From the NCBI GenBank assembly GCA_002315975.1, contig DCIK01000042.1:1-31315 (forward strand): a stretch of 31,315 nt of DNA, read 5' to 3'. Below are positions 8,463 through 14,290 of this stretch, piece by piece. The position numbers were made by a program, and so were the translations under genes. The notes under the pieces were generated by a model. The model searched no databases and was not told where the DNA came from. It was given only the letters and a program-made list of their open reading frames with translations. Every line of letters starts with the position of its first letter. The stretch's first letter is position 1. Source of the DNA: Clostridiales bacterium UBA1728 (GTDB lineage Bacteria > Bacillota > Clostridia > Oscillospirales > Oscillospiraceae).

Positions 8463-9281
8463 TTATTCCAGATTGAGCTTCCGCTGGAGGATCCACTCGG
8501 TGATGGCCCAGTAGATGGCGTCCAGCAGGGCGGAGGCGAGAATGGCAAAGAGCAGTATGGGCAGAGCGTCTTTGAGCTCCTCCATGTGCAGCCAGTCGGG
8601 GAAGCTGCCGCCGAAGAGGAGGGAGATGAGCCTGATGACCACATTGCTGACCACAGTGTTCAGACCCACCCAGGCCAGAACGCTGACGGCGACCTTCTGT
8701 TTTTTACTCAGGTGGCCCAGAGCCATGGCGGCGTAGAGATGCAGGGCATTGCCGGCCATACTCACAAGCGCGAGAACAAATATCTCCATGCCAATCAGTA
8801 TGACTGTCCAGCTTTCGTTGGGGTACTCGCGGAAAATTTCAAAAACCTTACTGAAGGCTGTGGGGATGAACTGCAGGAAGCTGTCGCGCCCCAGAATCAC
8901 GCCCAGAATCAGCATGGAGAAAAGCACCACCGCGGCGCTGATGAGCTGCACCATCACGCTCACGAAAACCTTGGAGCCGATGAGCTGGGAGCGTGACACG
9001 GGGAGGGTGAACATCAGATAGCCCTCGTTGCTCAGCAGACCATGAAAGAAGCGCTGGATGATCAGCACCAGTGTGGTGACGGCCATGACGATAAAGGAGG
9101 TCACGAAGAGCATCAGCGGCAGCACGGAGGTGAAAAACGCGTTGCTGCCCTCCACCGAAGGCAGCTCCAGCCGGGGCAGGGTAAAGCCGTTGATCACCGA
9201 GAGCAGCAGGATCGCGCCCCAGATGGGCAGCAGAGTCTTAAAGTAAGAGCGAAAGTCATATTTCAGCAGTTTTCCGAACAT
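8463..9281 (-). CDS. ABC-2-type membrane permease of the YtrABC-like operon
   Basis: This protein of about 272 residues starts at MFGKLLKYDF, which I chose over the upstream in-frame codons because it sits 1 nt after the ATPase stop codon and the upstream part overlaps that gene. It has about six hydrophobic segments (near 17-35, 52-78, 100-132, 155-185, 200-225 and 240-262). Motifs such as GYLMFTLPVSRSQLIGSK are typical of ABC-2-like permeases of Clostridia. With the ATPase it would form a homodimeric or heterodimeric transporter. Related systems respond to cell-wall antibiotics, but the substrate is not known. Confidence 0.82.
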   Translation of the reverse strand: MFGKLLKYDFRSYFKTLLPIWGAILLLSVINGFTLPRLELPSVEGSNAFFTSVLPLMLFVTSFIVMAVTTLVLIIQRFFHGLLSNEGYLMFTLPVSRSQLIGSKVFVSVMVQLISAAVVLFSMLILGVILGRDSFLQFIPTAFSKVFEIFREYPNESWTVILIGMEIFVLALVSMAGNALHLYAAMALGHLSKKQKVAVSVLAWVGLNTVVSNVVIRLISLLFGGSFPDWLHMEELKDALPILLFAILASALLDAIYWAITEWILQRKLNLE

Positions 9282-9282
9282 T

Positions 9283-9996
9283 TCAGTTCTCCTTCCATGC
9301 GTCGTAGCGGAACATATCCCGGAAGCACTCGTCAATGCTGCGACCGGTCTCTTCCCGGAGGTCATCGGCGTTGCGGTGGAGCACCACCCTGCCCTCCTTC
9401 AGGAAGACCACCTCGTCCAGCACCTGCTCCACATCGCTGATGAGGTGGGTGGAGATGAACACGCTGCCGTTTTCATTGTAGTTGGTGAGGATGGTGCGGA
9501 GGATAAACTCTCTGGCGGCGGGGTCCACGCCCGCCAGAGGCTCGTCGAGCACATAGAGCCTGGCCTTGCGGCTCATGACCAGCATCAGCTGCATCTTCTC
9601 CCGGGTACCCTTGGAGAGGGTTTTGATGCGCATATCCGGGTTCAGCTCCAGCGTCTTGCAGAGCTCCTCGGCCTTGGCGCGGTCAAAGTCGGCATAGAAG
9701 TCGCTGAAGATGTCCATCATATCCCGGATCTTCATCCAGTCGGCGAAGTAGTCCCGGTCGGGCAGGTAGCTGACGATGCTGCGGGTGTATTTGTCCGGCT
9801 CATGGCCGTCAATGGCGGCGCTGCCGCTGTCGGGGCAGATGAGGCCGTTGAGGATTTTGATGAGGGTGGTCTTGCCGCTGCCGTTGGGGCCGGCCAGACC
9901 GATGATGCGCCCGCTCTCCAGCGCCAGCTCGGCGTTGTCCAGGGCGCGTATGCTTCCGTAGGTCTTGCTCAGACCGTGACATTCTACAAGGTTCAT
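9283..9996 (-). CDS. ABC transporter ATPase of the YtrABC-like operon
   Basis: This 237-residue ATPase has Walker A GPNGSGKT (36-43), a Q-loop replaced by VSYLPDRDYF (about 75-84), signature LSKGTREKMQL (127-137), Walker B LYVLDEPLAGVDP (147-159) and H-loop STHL. The LSKGT signature and YLPD Q-loop region are typical of the ABC-2 subfamily linked to GntR regulators (YtrB-like). The ATG at 9996 overlaps the regulator's TGA by 4 bp (ATGA), which fixes the start. The frame stays open far upstream over the regulator gene, but that extension is a shadow. It energises the permease encoded 1 nt downstream. Confidence 0.93.
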   Translation of the reverse strand: MNLVECHGLSKTYGSIRALDNAELALESGRIIGLAGPNGSGKTTLIKILNGLICPDSGSAAIDGHEPDKYTRSIVSYLPDRDYFADWMKIRDMMDIFSDFYADFDRAKAEELCKTLELNPDMRIKTLSKGTREKMQLMLVMSRKARLYVLDEPLAGVDPAAREFILRTILTNYNENGSVFISTHLISDVEQVLDEVVFLKEGRVVLHRNADDLREETGRSIDECFRDMFRYDAWKEN

Positions 9997-10355
9997 TGTT
10001 CTTCTCCTTCGGTAATCATTTCGGCGCACTCCTTGCGGCTGTAGCCCAGACGGCCCATGGCCTCCAGGTACTCGCCGGTTTCCTTCCGGGCCAGCGCAGA
10101 GCGGATGGCGTTGAGCGTGGCTTCGTCCGTGGTTACGGTGCGCCCCACGGTGCGGTTGGTGATGAGCAGTCCCTCGCTTTCCAGTTGGGTCAGGGAGCGC
10201 TGCATGGTGTTGGGGTTTACCCCCGCCTCTGCCGCCAGCTCCCGGACGGCGGGAAAGCGGCTGCCCGGGGCATAATAGCCCGTGACAATGCGGAGCTTCA
10301 GCTGCTCCGACAGCTGCTGCCATATGGGGCGGGCATCCCTGATGTGAAAGTCCAT
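9993..10355 (-). CDS. GntR-family repressor, YtrA subfamily
   Basis: This is a short regulator of 120 residues. It has an N-terminal winged helix (IWQQLSEQLK, then FPAVRELAAEAGVNPNTMQR as the recognition region, and a wing with TVGRTV) and a small C-terminal helical dimerisation tail of about 45 residues. This size and lack of a ligand-binding domain define YtrA-type GntR proteins, which repress the ABC operon that contains them. The ATG at 10355 is preferred because AGGAGG sits 5 nt upstream; a GTG two codons earlier would overlap the ribosome site. A TGTACT/AGTACA inverted repeat in the promoter is the likely operator. Confidence 0.92.
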   Translation of the reverse strand: MDFHIRDARPIWQQLSEQLKLRIVTGYYAPGSRFPAVRELAAEAGVNPNTMQRSLTQLESEGLLITNRTVGRTVTTDEATLNAIRSALARKETGEYLEAMGRLGYSRKECAEMITEGEEQ

Positions 10356-10370
10356 AGGCACCTCCTTGAA

Positions 10371-10424
10371 TGTACTCTTGTATTAGACGAGTAGTACAAT
10401 AGCACAACGATACAGTTTTGTCAA
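10371..10424 (-). promoter_or_regulatory. Promoter of the GntR operon with probable self-operator
   Basis: On the minus strand TTGACA (10419-10424) and TATTGT (10396-10401) are 17 bp apart, a near-consensus sigma-A promoter. Overlapping the -10 and extending downstream is an inverted repeat, TGTACT (10371-10376) with AGTACA (10393-10398). It covers the transcription start and ends 4 nt before the AGGAGG. Binding here would block the operon, as expected for a YtrA repressor. Confidence 0.7.
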
Positions 10425-10452
10425 GAAGAATTTTTCCAGATGACTCGCCTTC

Positions 10453-10480
10453 GTAGGGCTCGGCCTCCGGACGAGCCGTG
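10453..10480. repeat. Degenerate copy of the GTAGGG...CGGCC palindromic repeat
   Basis: GTAGGGCTCGGCCTCCGG followed by ACGAGCCGTG resembles the 27-bp repeat found as an inverted pair at 19279-19387. GGCTCG and CGAGCC form the stem. It lies between the divergent gntR-like and trxB-like promoters. Confidence 0.6.
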
Positions 10481-10497
10481 TCGGTTTTGCGCTGCCC

Positions 10498-10526
10498 TTT
10501 ACAAAACGGATTGCCTGCCGTATAAT
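10498..10526 (+). promoter_or_regulatory. Promoter of the thioredoxin reductase-like gene
   Basis: TTTACA (10498-10503) and TATAAT (10521-10526) are separated by exactly 17 bp, about 30 bp before the start codon. GGAGG (10546-10550) is 6 nt before the ATG. This is a strong constitutive-looking sigma-A promoter. Confidence 0.75.
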
Positions 10527-10556
10527 ACTCGCATCTGACATTCACGGAGGAACACG

Positions 10557-11471
10557 ATGCTTTACGATATTCTCATCATCGGCGGCGGCCCCGCGGGGCT
10601 GAGCGCTGCCATCTATGGCCGCAGGAGCGGCAGGAGCGTTCTCATCCTTGAAAAGGAGGGCTTCGGCGGACAGATCGCCTTTTCTCCCCGGGTGGAGAAC
10701 TATCCGGGCACCGGTTCCATCTCCGGCGCGGCGCTGGCTGACGCCATGCTCGCCCAGGCACTGGAGCAGGGTGCTGACACCGAGGTGGGCACCGTCACCT
10801 CCCTTGCCTGTGAGGACGGCATCTGGACTGCTCTCACCGACGACGGCGAGAGCTACCGGGGTCGGAGCGTGATTCTGGCCGTGGGTGCGGAGCACCGGCA
10901 TCTGGGGCTCCCTCAGGAGGAGGCGCTGCTGGGCAGCGGCATCAGCTACTGCGCCGTCTGCGACGGGGACTTCTACCGGGGCAAGCGGGTCTGCGTCTGC
11001 GGCGGCGGCGACAGCGCTCTGCAGGAGGCCATTCTGCTCTGCGACATTGCGAAGAGCGTCACCCTCATCCACCGCAGAAGCGAGTTTCGTGCGGAGAAGG
11101 CGCTGGTGGAGCGCTTCCGCGCAAGGGAAAACGCGGCTGTACTGACACCATATAATATTAAAGAGCTGCTCTCCTCCGAGGGCAGACTTACGGGTCTTTC
11201 CCTCGCCCACGCCGAGAGTGGGGAGGCGCGGCGCATCGACTGCGACGGTCTTTTCGTCTGCTACGGCCAGACCCCCGCCACCGCGCCCTTCCGGGAGCTT
11301 TTGGAGCTGGAGGGCGGCTATGCCGCAGCGGGGGAGAACGGCGTGACAGCGCAGCCCGGCCTCTTCGTGGCAGGCGACTGCCGGAAAAAGTCCGTCCGTC
11401 AGCTCACCACCGCCGTGTCTGACGGAGCCAATGCGGCCATGTCTGCGGTACACTATCTGGAGGGAAATTAA
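10557..11471 (+). CDS. trxB: Thioredoxin reductase-like FAD/NAD(P) oxidoreductase
   Basis: This 304-residue flavoprotein has the low-molecular-weight thioredoxin reductase layout. It has an FAD-binding GGGPAGLSAAIY (9-20), a GFGGQI segment (35-40), the redox-active CAVC (Cys132 and Cys135, followed by DGDFY), and an NAD(P)-binding GGGDSA (149-154) with HRRSEFRA (172-179) favouring NADPH. The C-terminal FAD contact is FVAGDCRKKSVRQLTTA. It would reduce thioredoxin or a thioredoxin-like partner in the cytoplasm. No thioredoxin gene is adjacent. The CYTH and GreA-like genes follow after a 211-bp gap with a hairpin, so they may be separate. A paralogous role in another disulfide pathway is possible. 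Confidence 0.88.
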   Translation: MLYDILIIGGGPAGLSAAIYGRRSGRSVLILEKEGFGGQIAFSPRVENYPGTGSISGAALADAMLAQALEQGADTEVGTVTSLACEDGIWTALTDDGESYRGRSVILAVGAEHRHLGLPQEEALLGSGISYCAVCDGDFYRGKRVCVCGGGDSALQEAILLCDIAKSVTLIHRRSEFRAEKALVERFRARENAAVLTPYNIKELLSSEGRLTGLSLAHAESGEARRIDCDGLFVCYGQTPATAPFRELLELEGGYAAAGENGVTAQPGLFVAGDCRKKSVRQLTTAVSDGANAAMSAVHYLEGN

Positions 11472-11500
11472 AATCATGCAAAATAATTTTTGCATGATTT
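11471..11500 (+). terminator. AT-rich hairpin directly after trxB
   Basis: Perfect 13-bp arms (11471-11483 and 11488-11500, AAATCATGCAAAA and its complement) enclose TAAT. The stem begins at the last base of the stop codon. There is no T-tract, so it may be a terminator or simply the outer edge of the structured repeat that follows. Confidence 0.5.
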
Positions 11501-11660
11501 CAGAAAGATGCTCGCATTGATCGCGGCGGCATAGCCGCCTTGGTCGATGCGAGGGTGCGCCAATAGAGCGCCCCTCAGGGTATTTCTAAGCGGGCAAAGC
11601 CCGTTTAGAAATGATTGGATTTATTAGCGCCTGCGGGCGCAAACTCTGCGAGGCTAATCA
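11501..11660 (+). repeat. Structured dispersed intergenic element, copy A
   Basis: This region shares blocks with minus-strand copy B at 21600-21710: a TCGCATT/ATGCGA stem, the 13-mer ATGCGAGGGTGCG (11547-11559) and a 20-mer, GGCGCAAACTCTGCGAGGCT (11636-11655). Copy A folds into several stems. CTCGCAT (11511-11517) pairs with ATGCGAG (11547-11553) around GGCGGC-ATA-GCCGCC. GAGGGTGCGC pairs with GCGCCCCTC. ATTTCTAAGCGGGC pairs with GCCCGTTTAGAAAT, with one G-U. No open frame is conserved. It is a small non-autonomous repeat or a structured RNA element. Confidence 0.7.
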
Positions 11661-11682
11661 CAAAATTATCTGGAGGGTTAAT

Positions 11683-12195
11683 ATGGAGCCGCTGGAGATC
11701 GAACGCAAATACATTATATATATGCCCGACCTTGCCGCGCTGGATGCCATGGCGGGGGAGAAGTGGGATGTGATGCAGGTCTATCTCACCGGAAGCGCCG
11801 AGCAGGGCAGCCGCCGCATTCGCCGCGTCCGGGACGAGGCGGGGGAGCGCTGGTATTACTCCGAGAAAATCCGCCTCAGCGCCACCACCCGCATCGAGCG
11901 GGAGCGGGAGGTCAGCGCCGAGGAGGCGGAGGAGCTGCTGAAGCTGGCGGACCCCTCTAAGCGCCCCATCGAAAAGCGCCGTTGGCGCATCCCCTACGGC
12001 GGTAAGCTGGTGGAGATCGACGTGTTCCCCTTCTGGCAGCACCAGTGCTTCTGCGAGGTGGAGCTGGAGCGGGAGGACGAGGACTTCACCCTGCCCCACT
12101 GGGTGCGCGTCTTCCGGGAGGTCAGCGCAGAGAACCGCTATAATAACAACAATCTTGCCCGGGAAATCCCGGAGGAGGAGGTGCCCCATGCGTGA
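11683..12195 (+). CDS. CYTH-domain (triphosphate tunnel metalloenzyme-like) protein
   Basis: This 170-residue protein starts at MEPLEIERKY, with TGGAGGG about 6 nt upstream. It carries the hallmark EIERK (5-9) of the CYTH/TTM superfamily and a basic RRIRRVR (44-50). Further tunnel-facing charged residues include K62, R71-E75, K98-R100, E111-D113 and E125/E127 in CEVELER. Family members bind triphosphate substrates with divalent metal inside an eight-stranded barrel and act as triphosphatases or adenylate cyclase-like enzymes. The specific substrate is not predictable. Its end overlaps the GreA-like gene by 8 bp, so the two are co-translated. Confidence 0.87.
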   Translation: MEPLEIERKYIIYMPDLAALDAMAGEKWDVMQVYLTGSAEQGSRRIRRVRDEAGERWYYSEKIRLSATTRIEREREVSAEEAEELLKLADPSKRPIEKRRWRIPYGGKLVEIDVFPFWQHQCFCEVELEREDEDFTLPHWVRVFREVSAENRYNNNNLAREIPEEEVPHA

Positions 12196-12691
12196 CGAGC
12201 TGACCGAAGTGGATATTAAGAAGATGCGCGAGGAGATCGACTACCGGGAAAACGAGCTCATGCCCCAGATCATCGCCGAGGTGCAGCGGGCCCGGGGCTT
12301 TGGCGATCTCAGCGAAAACTATGAGTATAAAGCCGCCAAGGACGAGCAGCGCCGCAACCGCAGCCGCATCCGCTACCTGAAAAACATGGTGGCGTCCGCC
12401 GTGGTGATTAAAGATCAGAGCGCCGAGGATGAGGTGGGGCTCTTCGACCACGTGAAGCTCTATCTGGAGGACGATGAGGAGGAGATGGACATCACCCTCG
12501 TCACCACCCTCCGGCAGAACCCGCTGGAGAACCGCATCAGTAAGGAATCACCTCTGGGCAAGGCCATTCTGGGCAAAAAGGCCGGGGAGCGGGCGCAGGT
12601 AAAGGTAAGCGAAAGCGCGGCCTACTGGGTAAAAATCCTGAAGGTAGACAAAGGCGAGGATGACGAGAGCATGGAGATCAGTCGATACTGA
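12188..12691 (+). CDS. greA: GreA/GreB-family transcription elongation factor
   Basis: This 167-residue protein has an N-terminal coiled coil (about 1-80) whose tip carries GDLSENYEY (39-47), with the acidic D40 and E43 that activate RNA cleavage in the polymerase secondary channel. A C-terminal FKBP-like domain (about 88-155) contains ISKESPLGKAILGKKAGE, a signature of the family. It rescues backtracked RNA polymerase. The ATG at 12188 overlaps the upstream CYTH gene, and GGAGGAGG lies just upstream. It may be a second GreA paralogue, since an acidic EDDEEEMD insertion (95-102) and an acidic C-terminus are slightly unusual. Confidence 0.9.
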   Translation: MRDELTEVDIKKMREEIDYRENELMPQIIAEVQRARGFGDLSENYEYKAAKDEQRRNRSRIRYLKNMVASAVVIKDQSAEDEVGLFDHVKLYLEDDEEEMDITLVTTLRQNPLENRISKESPLGKAILGKKAGERAQVKVSESAAYWVKILKVDKGEDDESMEISRY

Positions 12692-12742
12692 CAAAATTAC
12701 TCTTTTTCGCTGCTACTTTGCGCTTTTATTACGCTAAAAGGC

Positions 12743-12796
12743 TTGACAAAAAGCGAAACATTCAGTATATTGTAGCATAATTAAGTACAAGTGTAC
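12743..12796 (+). promoter_or_regulatory. Promoter and palindrome upstream of the DUF3798 lipoprotein gene
   Basis: TTGACA (12743-12748) and TATATT (12766-12771) are 17 bp apart, a near-consensus promoter. GTAGCAT follows at 12772, a word also found downstream of the oppA -10 (23874). A short palindrome, GTACA-AG-TGTAC (12785-12796), lies near the transcription start and could be an operator. A hairpin CTTTTA...TAAAAG (about 12723-12740) lies just upstream of the -35. Confidence 0.7.
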
Positions 12797-12864
12797 GCCA
12801 ATTCGTATGTCAAGAGGGCCAAAGACCCCTGATATAAAAAATTTTTTGGAAGGAAATCAGAAAA

Positions 12865-14088
12865 ATGAAGAAGCTCATCTGCACTCTGCTGGCTCTCTGC
12901 ATGGTTCTCTCCCTGGTCGCCTGTGGCAGCACCAAGACCGAGACCAAGACCGAGACCAAGACCGAAGAGCCCGCCGCCGAAGCTCCTGCTGAAGCCGCCC
13001 CCGAGGCCGCTCCCGAGGCTGCTCCCGAAGCCACCGGCAACTACAAGATCGCCATCCTGACCGGCACTGCCTCTCAGGGCGACGAGGAGATCACTGCCGC
13101 TCAGAAGCTGGCTGCCGCCGACCCCGAGCACGTGATCACCGACACCTACCCCGACAACTTCTCCTCCGAAGTTGAGACCACCATCTCCAAGCTCCTCGCC
13201 TTCGCCGATGATCCCGATGTCAAGGCCATCATCTTTGTTCAGGCTGTTCAGGGCGCCACTGCCGCCTTCAACCAGATCAAGGAAGAGCGCCCCGACATCC
13301 TTCTGATCTGCGGCGTTCCCGCCGAGGATCCCGCCCCCATCTCCGCTGCTGCTGACATCGTTCTTGCCAACGACGAAATCGGCTGCGGCTACCAGGTCGC
13401 CGACAAGGCCCACGAGTGGGGCTGCGATGTCCTGATCCACTACTCCTTCGCCCGTCACCTCTCCTACGAGACCATCGTTGCCAAGCGTGACGCCATGCGC
13501 ACCACTGCCGAGTCCTACGGCATTGAGTTCGTCGAGCGCGATGCTCCCGACCCCACCGGTGATGCCGGCTCCTCCGGCGCTCAGGCCTTCATCCTTGAGG
13601 ACATCCCCAAGGTGATGGAAGAGTACGCCGGCAAGAAGGTCTGCTTCTACTGCACCAACTGCGGCATGCAGATCGCTCTGCAGCAGGCCATCATCAAGGA
13701 AGAGAACGCTTTCTACGCTCTTCCCTGCTGCCCCTCTCCCTTCCACGGCTTCCAGGAAGCCTTCGGTCTTGACAGCTCCTACGGCGACATCGAAGGAACC
13801 ATCAAGATCCTGGCCAACTACCTCAACGAGAACGGCGCCTGCGACCGTTTCTCCACCTGGGCTGTTCCTGTGAACATGGCCATGATCCTCGGCGGCTATG
13901 AGTACGCCACCGCCTGGGCCAAGGGCGAGCTGACCGAGAAGGTCGACCTTGATCTCCTGGCTCAGTGCTTCTCCAACGCTGCCGGCGCCACCGCCGAGTT
14001 CGGCACCTACACCGATGGCACCAACAACTACGACAACTACCTGCTGGTTGCTTTCGATCCCATCAACTTCAACGACTACGTCGGCTGA
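12865..14088 (+). CDS. DUF3798-family substrate-binding-like lipoprotein
   Basis: This 407-residue lipoprotein has a type II signal peptide ending in LSLVAC (lipid-attached Cys20). A low-complexity linker follows, with TETK repeats (about 24-33) and Glu/Ala/Pro AAPE repeats (about 34-55), and then a globular domain. Segments such as KIAILTGTASQGDEE and IIFVQAVQGATAAFNQI, the alternating alpha/beta pattern and the Cys-rich FYCTNCGMQIALQQA match what I recall of the DUF3798 family (PF12683). That family resembles periplasmic-binding-protein/ROK-like folds and sits next to sugar/nucleoside-type ABC genes. It probably delivers a ligand to the downstream transporter. Codon use is strongly C-ending, suggesting high expression. 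The ligand is unknown. Confidence 0.8.
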   Translation: MKKLICTLLALCMVLSLVACGSTKTETKTETKTEEPAAEAPAEAAPEAAPEAAPEATGNYKIAILTGTASQGDEEITAAQKLAAADPEHVITDTYPDNFSSEVETTISKLLAFADDPDVKAIIFVQAVQGATAAFNQIKEERPDILLICGVPAEDPAPISAAADIVLANDEIGCGYQVADKAHEWGCDVLIHYSFARHLSYETIVAKRDAMRTTAESYGIEFVERDAPDPTGDAGSSGAQAFILEDIPKVMEEYAGKKVCFYCTNCGMQIALQQAIIKEENAFYALPCCPSPFHGFQEAFGLDSSYGDIEGTIKILANYLNENGACDRFSTWAVPVNMAMILGGYEYATAWAKGELTEKVDLDLLAQCFSNAAGATAEFGTYTDGTNNYDNYLLVAFDPINFNDYVG

Positions 14089-14101
14089 GTTTTTTCGCGT
14101 A

Positions 14102-14135
14102 ATACAGAAGCCCGTTTTCAAGCGGGCTTCTGTAT
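14102..14135 (+). terminator. Hairpin between lipoprotein and ABC genes, possible attenuator
   Basis: A 13-bp stem (14102-14114 with 14123-14135) encloses an 8-nt loop, 14 nt after the lipoprotein stop. It is not followed by a T-tract (AAACGG). Such a stem often stabilises the upstream mRNA and lowers read-through, so the binding protein is made in excess over the transporter. Confidence 0.55.
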
Positions 14136-14152
14136 AAACGGATCGTCTGATC

Positions 14153-14280
14153 ATGAGCTCGGATCTGCCCGGTACGACGGGTCCGAGCTCATTTCTTGCA
14201 TACTACTCTTACTCCGCACTGTTGCGGGCAGTGCACCCGCAAATACCACGGCGTCGGTTTTCCGCCGGCAGCCGTATGGA
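14153..14280 (+). promoter_or_regulatory. Structured leader before the ABC ATPase gene
   Basis: Three further RNA stems precede the ATPase gene. First, ATGAGCTCGGA (14153-14163) pairs with TCCGAGCTCAT (14182-14192), with an inner CCCG/CGGG. Second, GCACTG (14216-14221) pairs with CAGTGC (14229-14234); the loop of this hairpin, TTGCGGG (14222-14228), is also complementary to CCCGCAA (14236-14242), giving either a pseudoknot or two exclusive hairpins. Third, ACGGC (14248-14252) pairs with GCCGT (14271-14275), ending 2 nt before the GGAGGG ribosome site. The layout could control translation of the ATPase. I recognise no known riboswitch class. Confidence 0.45.
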
Positions 14281-14290
14281 GGGAAGCCAA

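Noticed and set aside
9997..10545. N-terminal extension of the YtrB-like ATPase frame
   Set aside because: It lies antiphase over the GntR gene and its promoter. The ATGA overlap at 9993-9996 gives a better start.
14153..14290. N-terminal extension of the ABC ATPase from an ATG at 14153
   Set aside because: The region is full of RNA stems and its translation resembles no ABC domain. TTG at 14291 has the well-placed GGAGGG.
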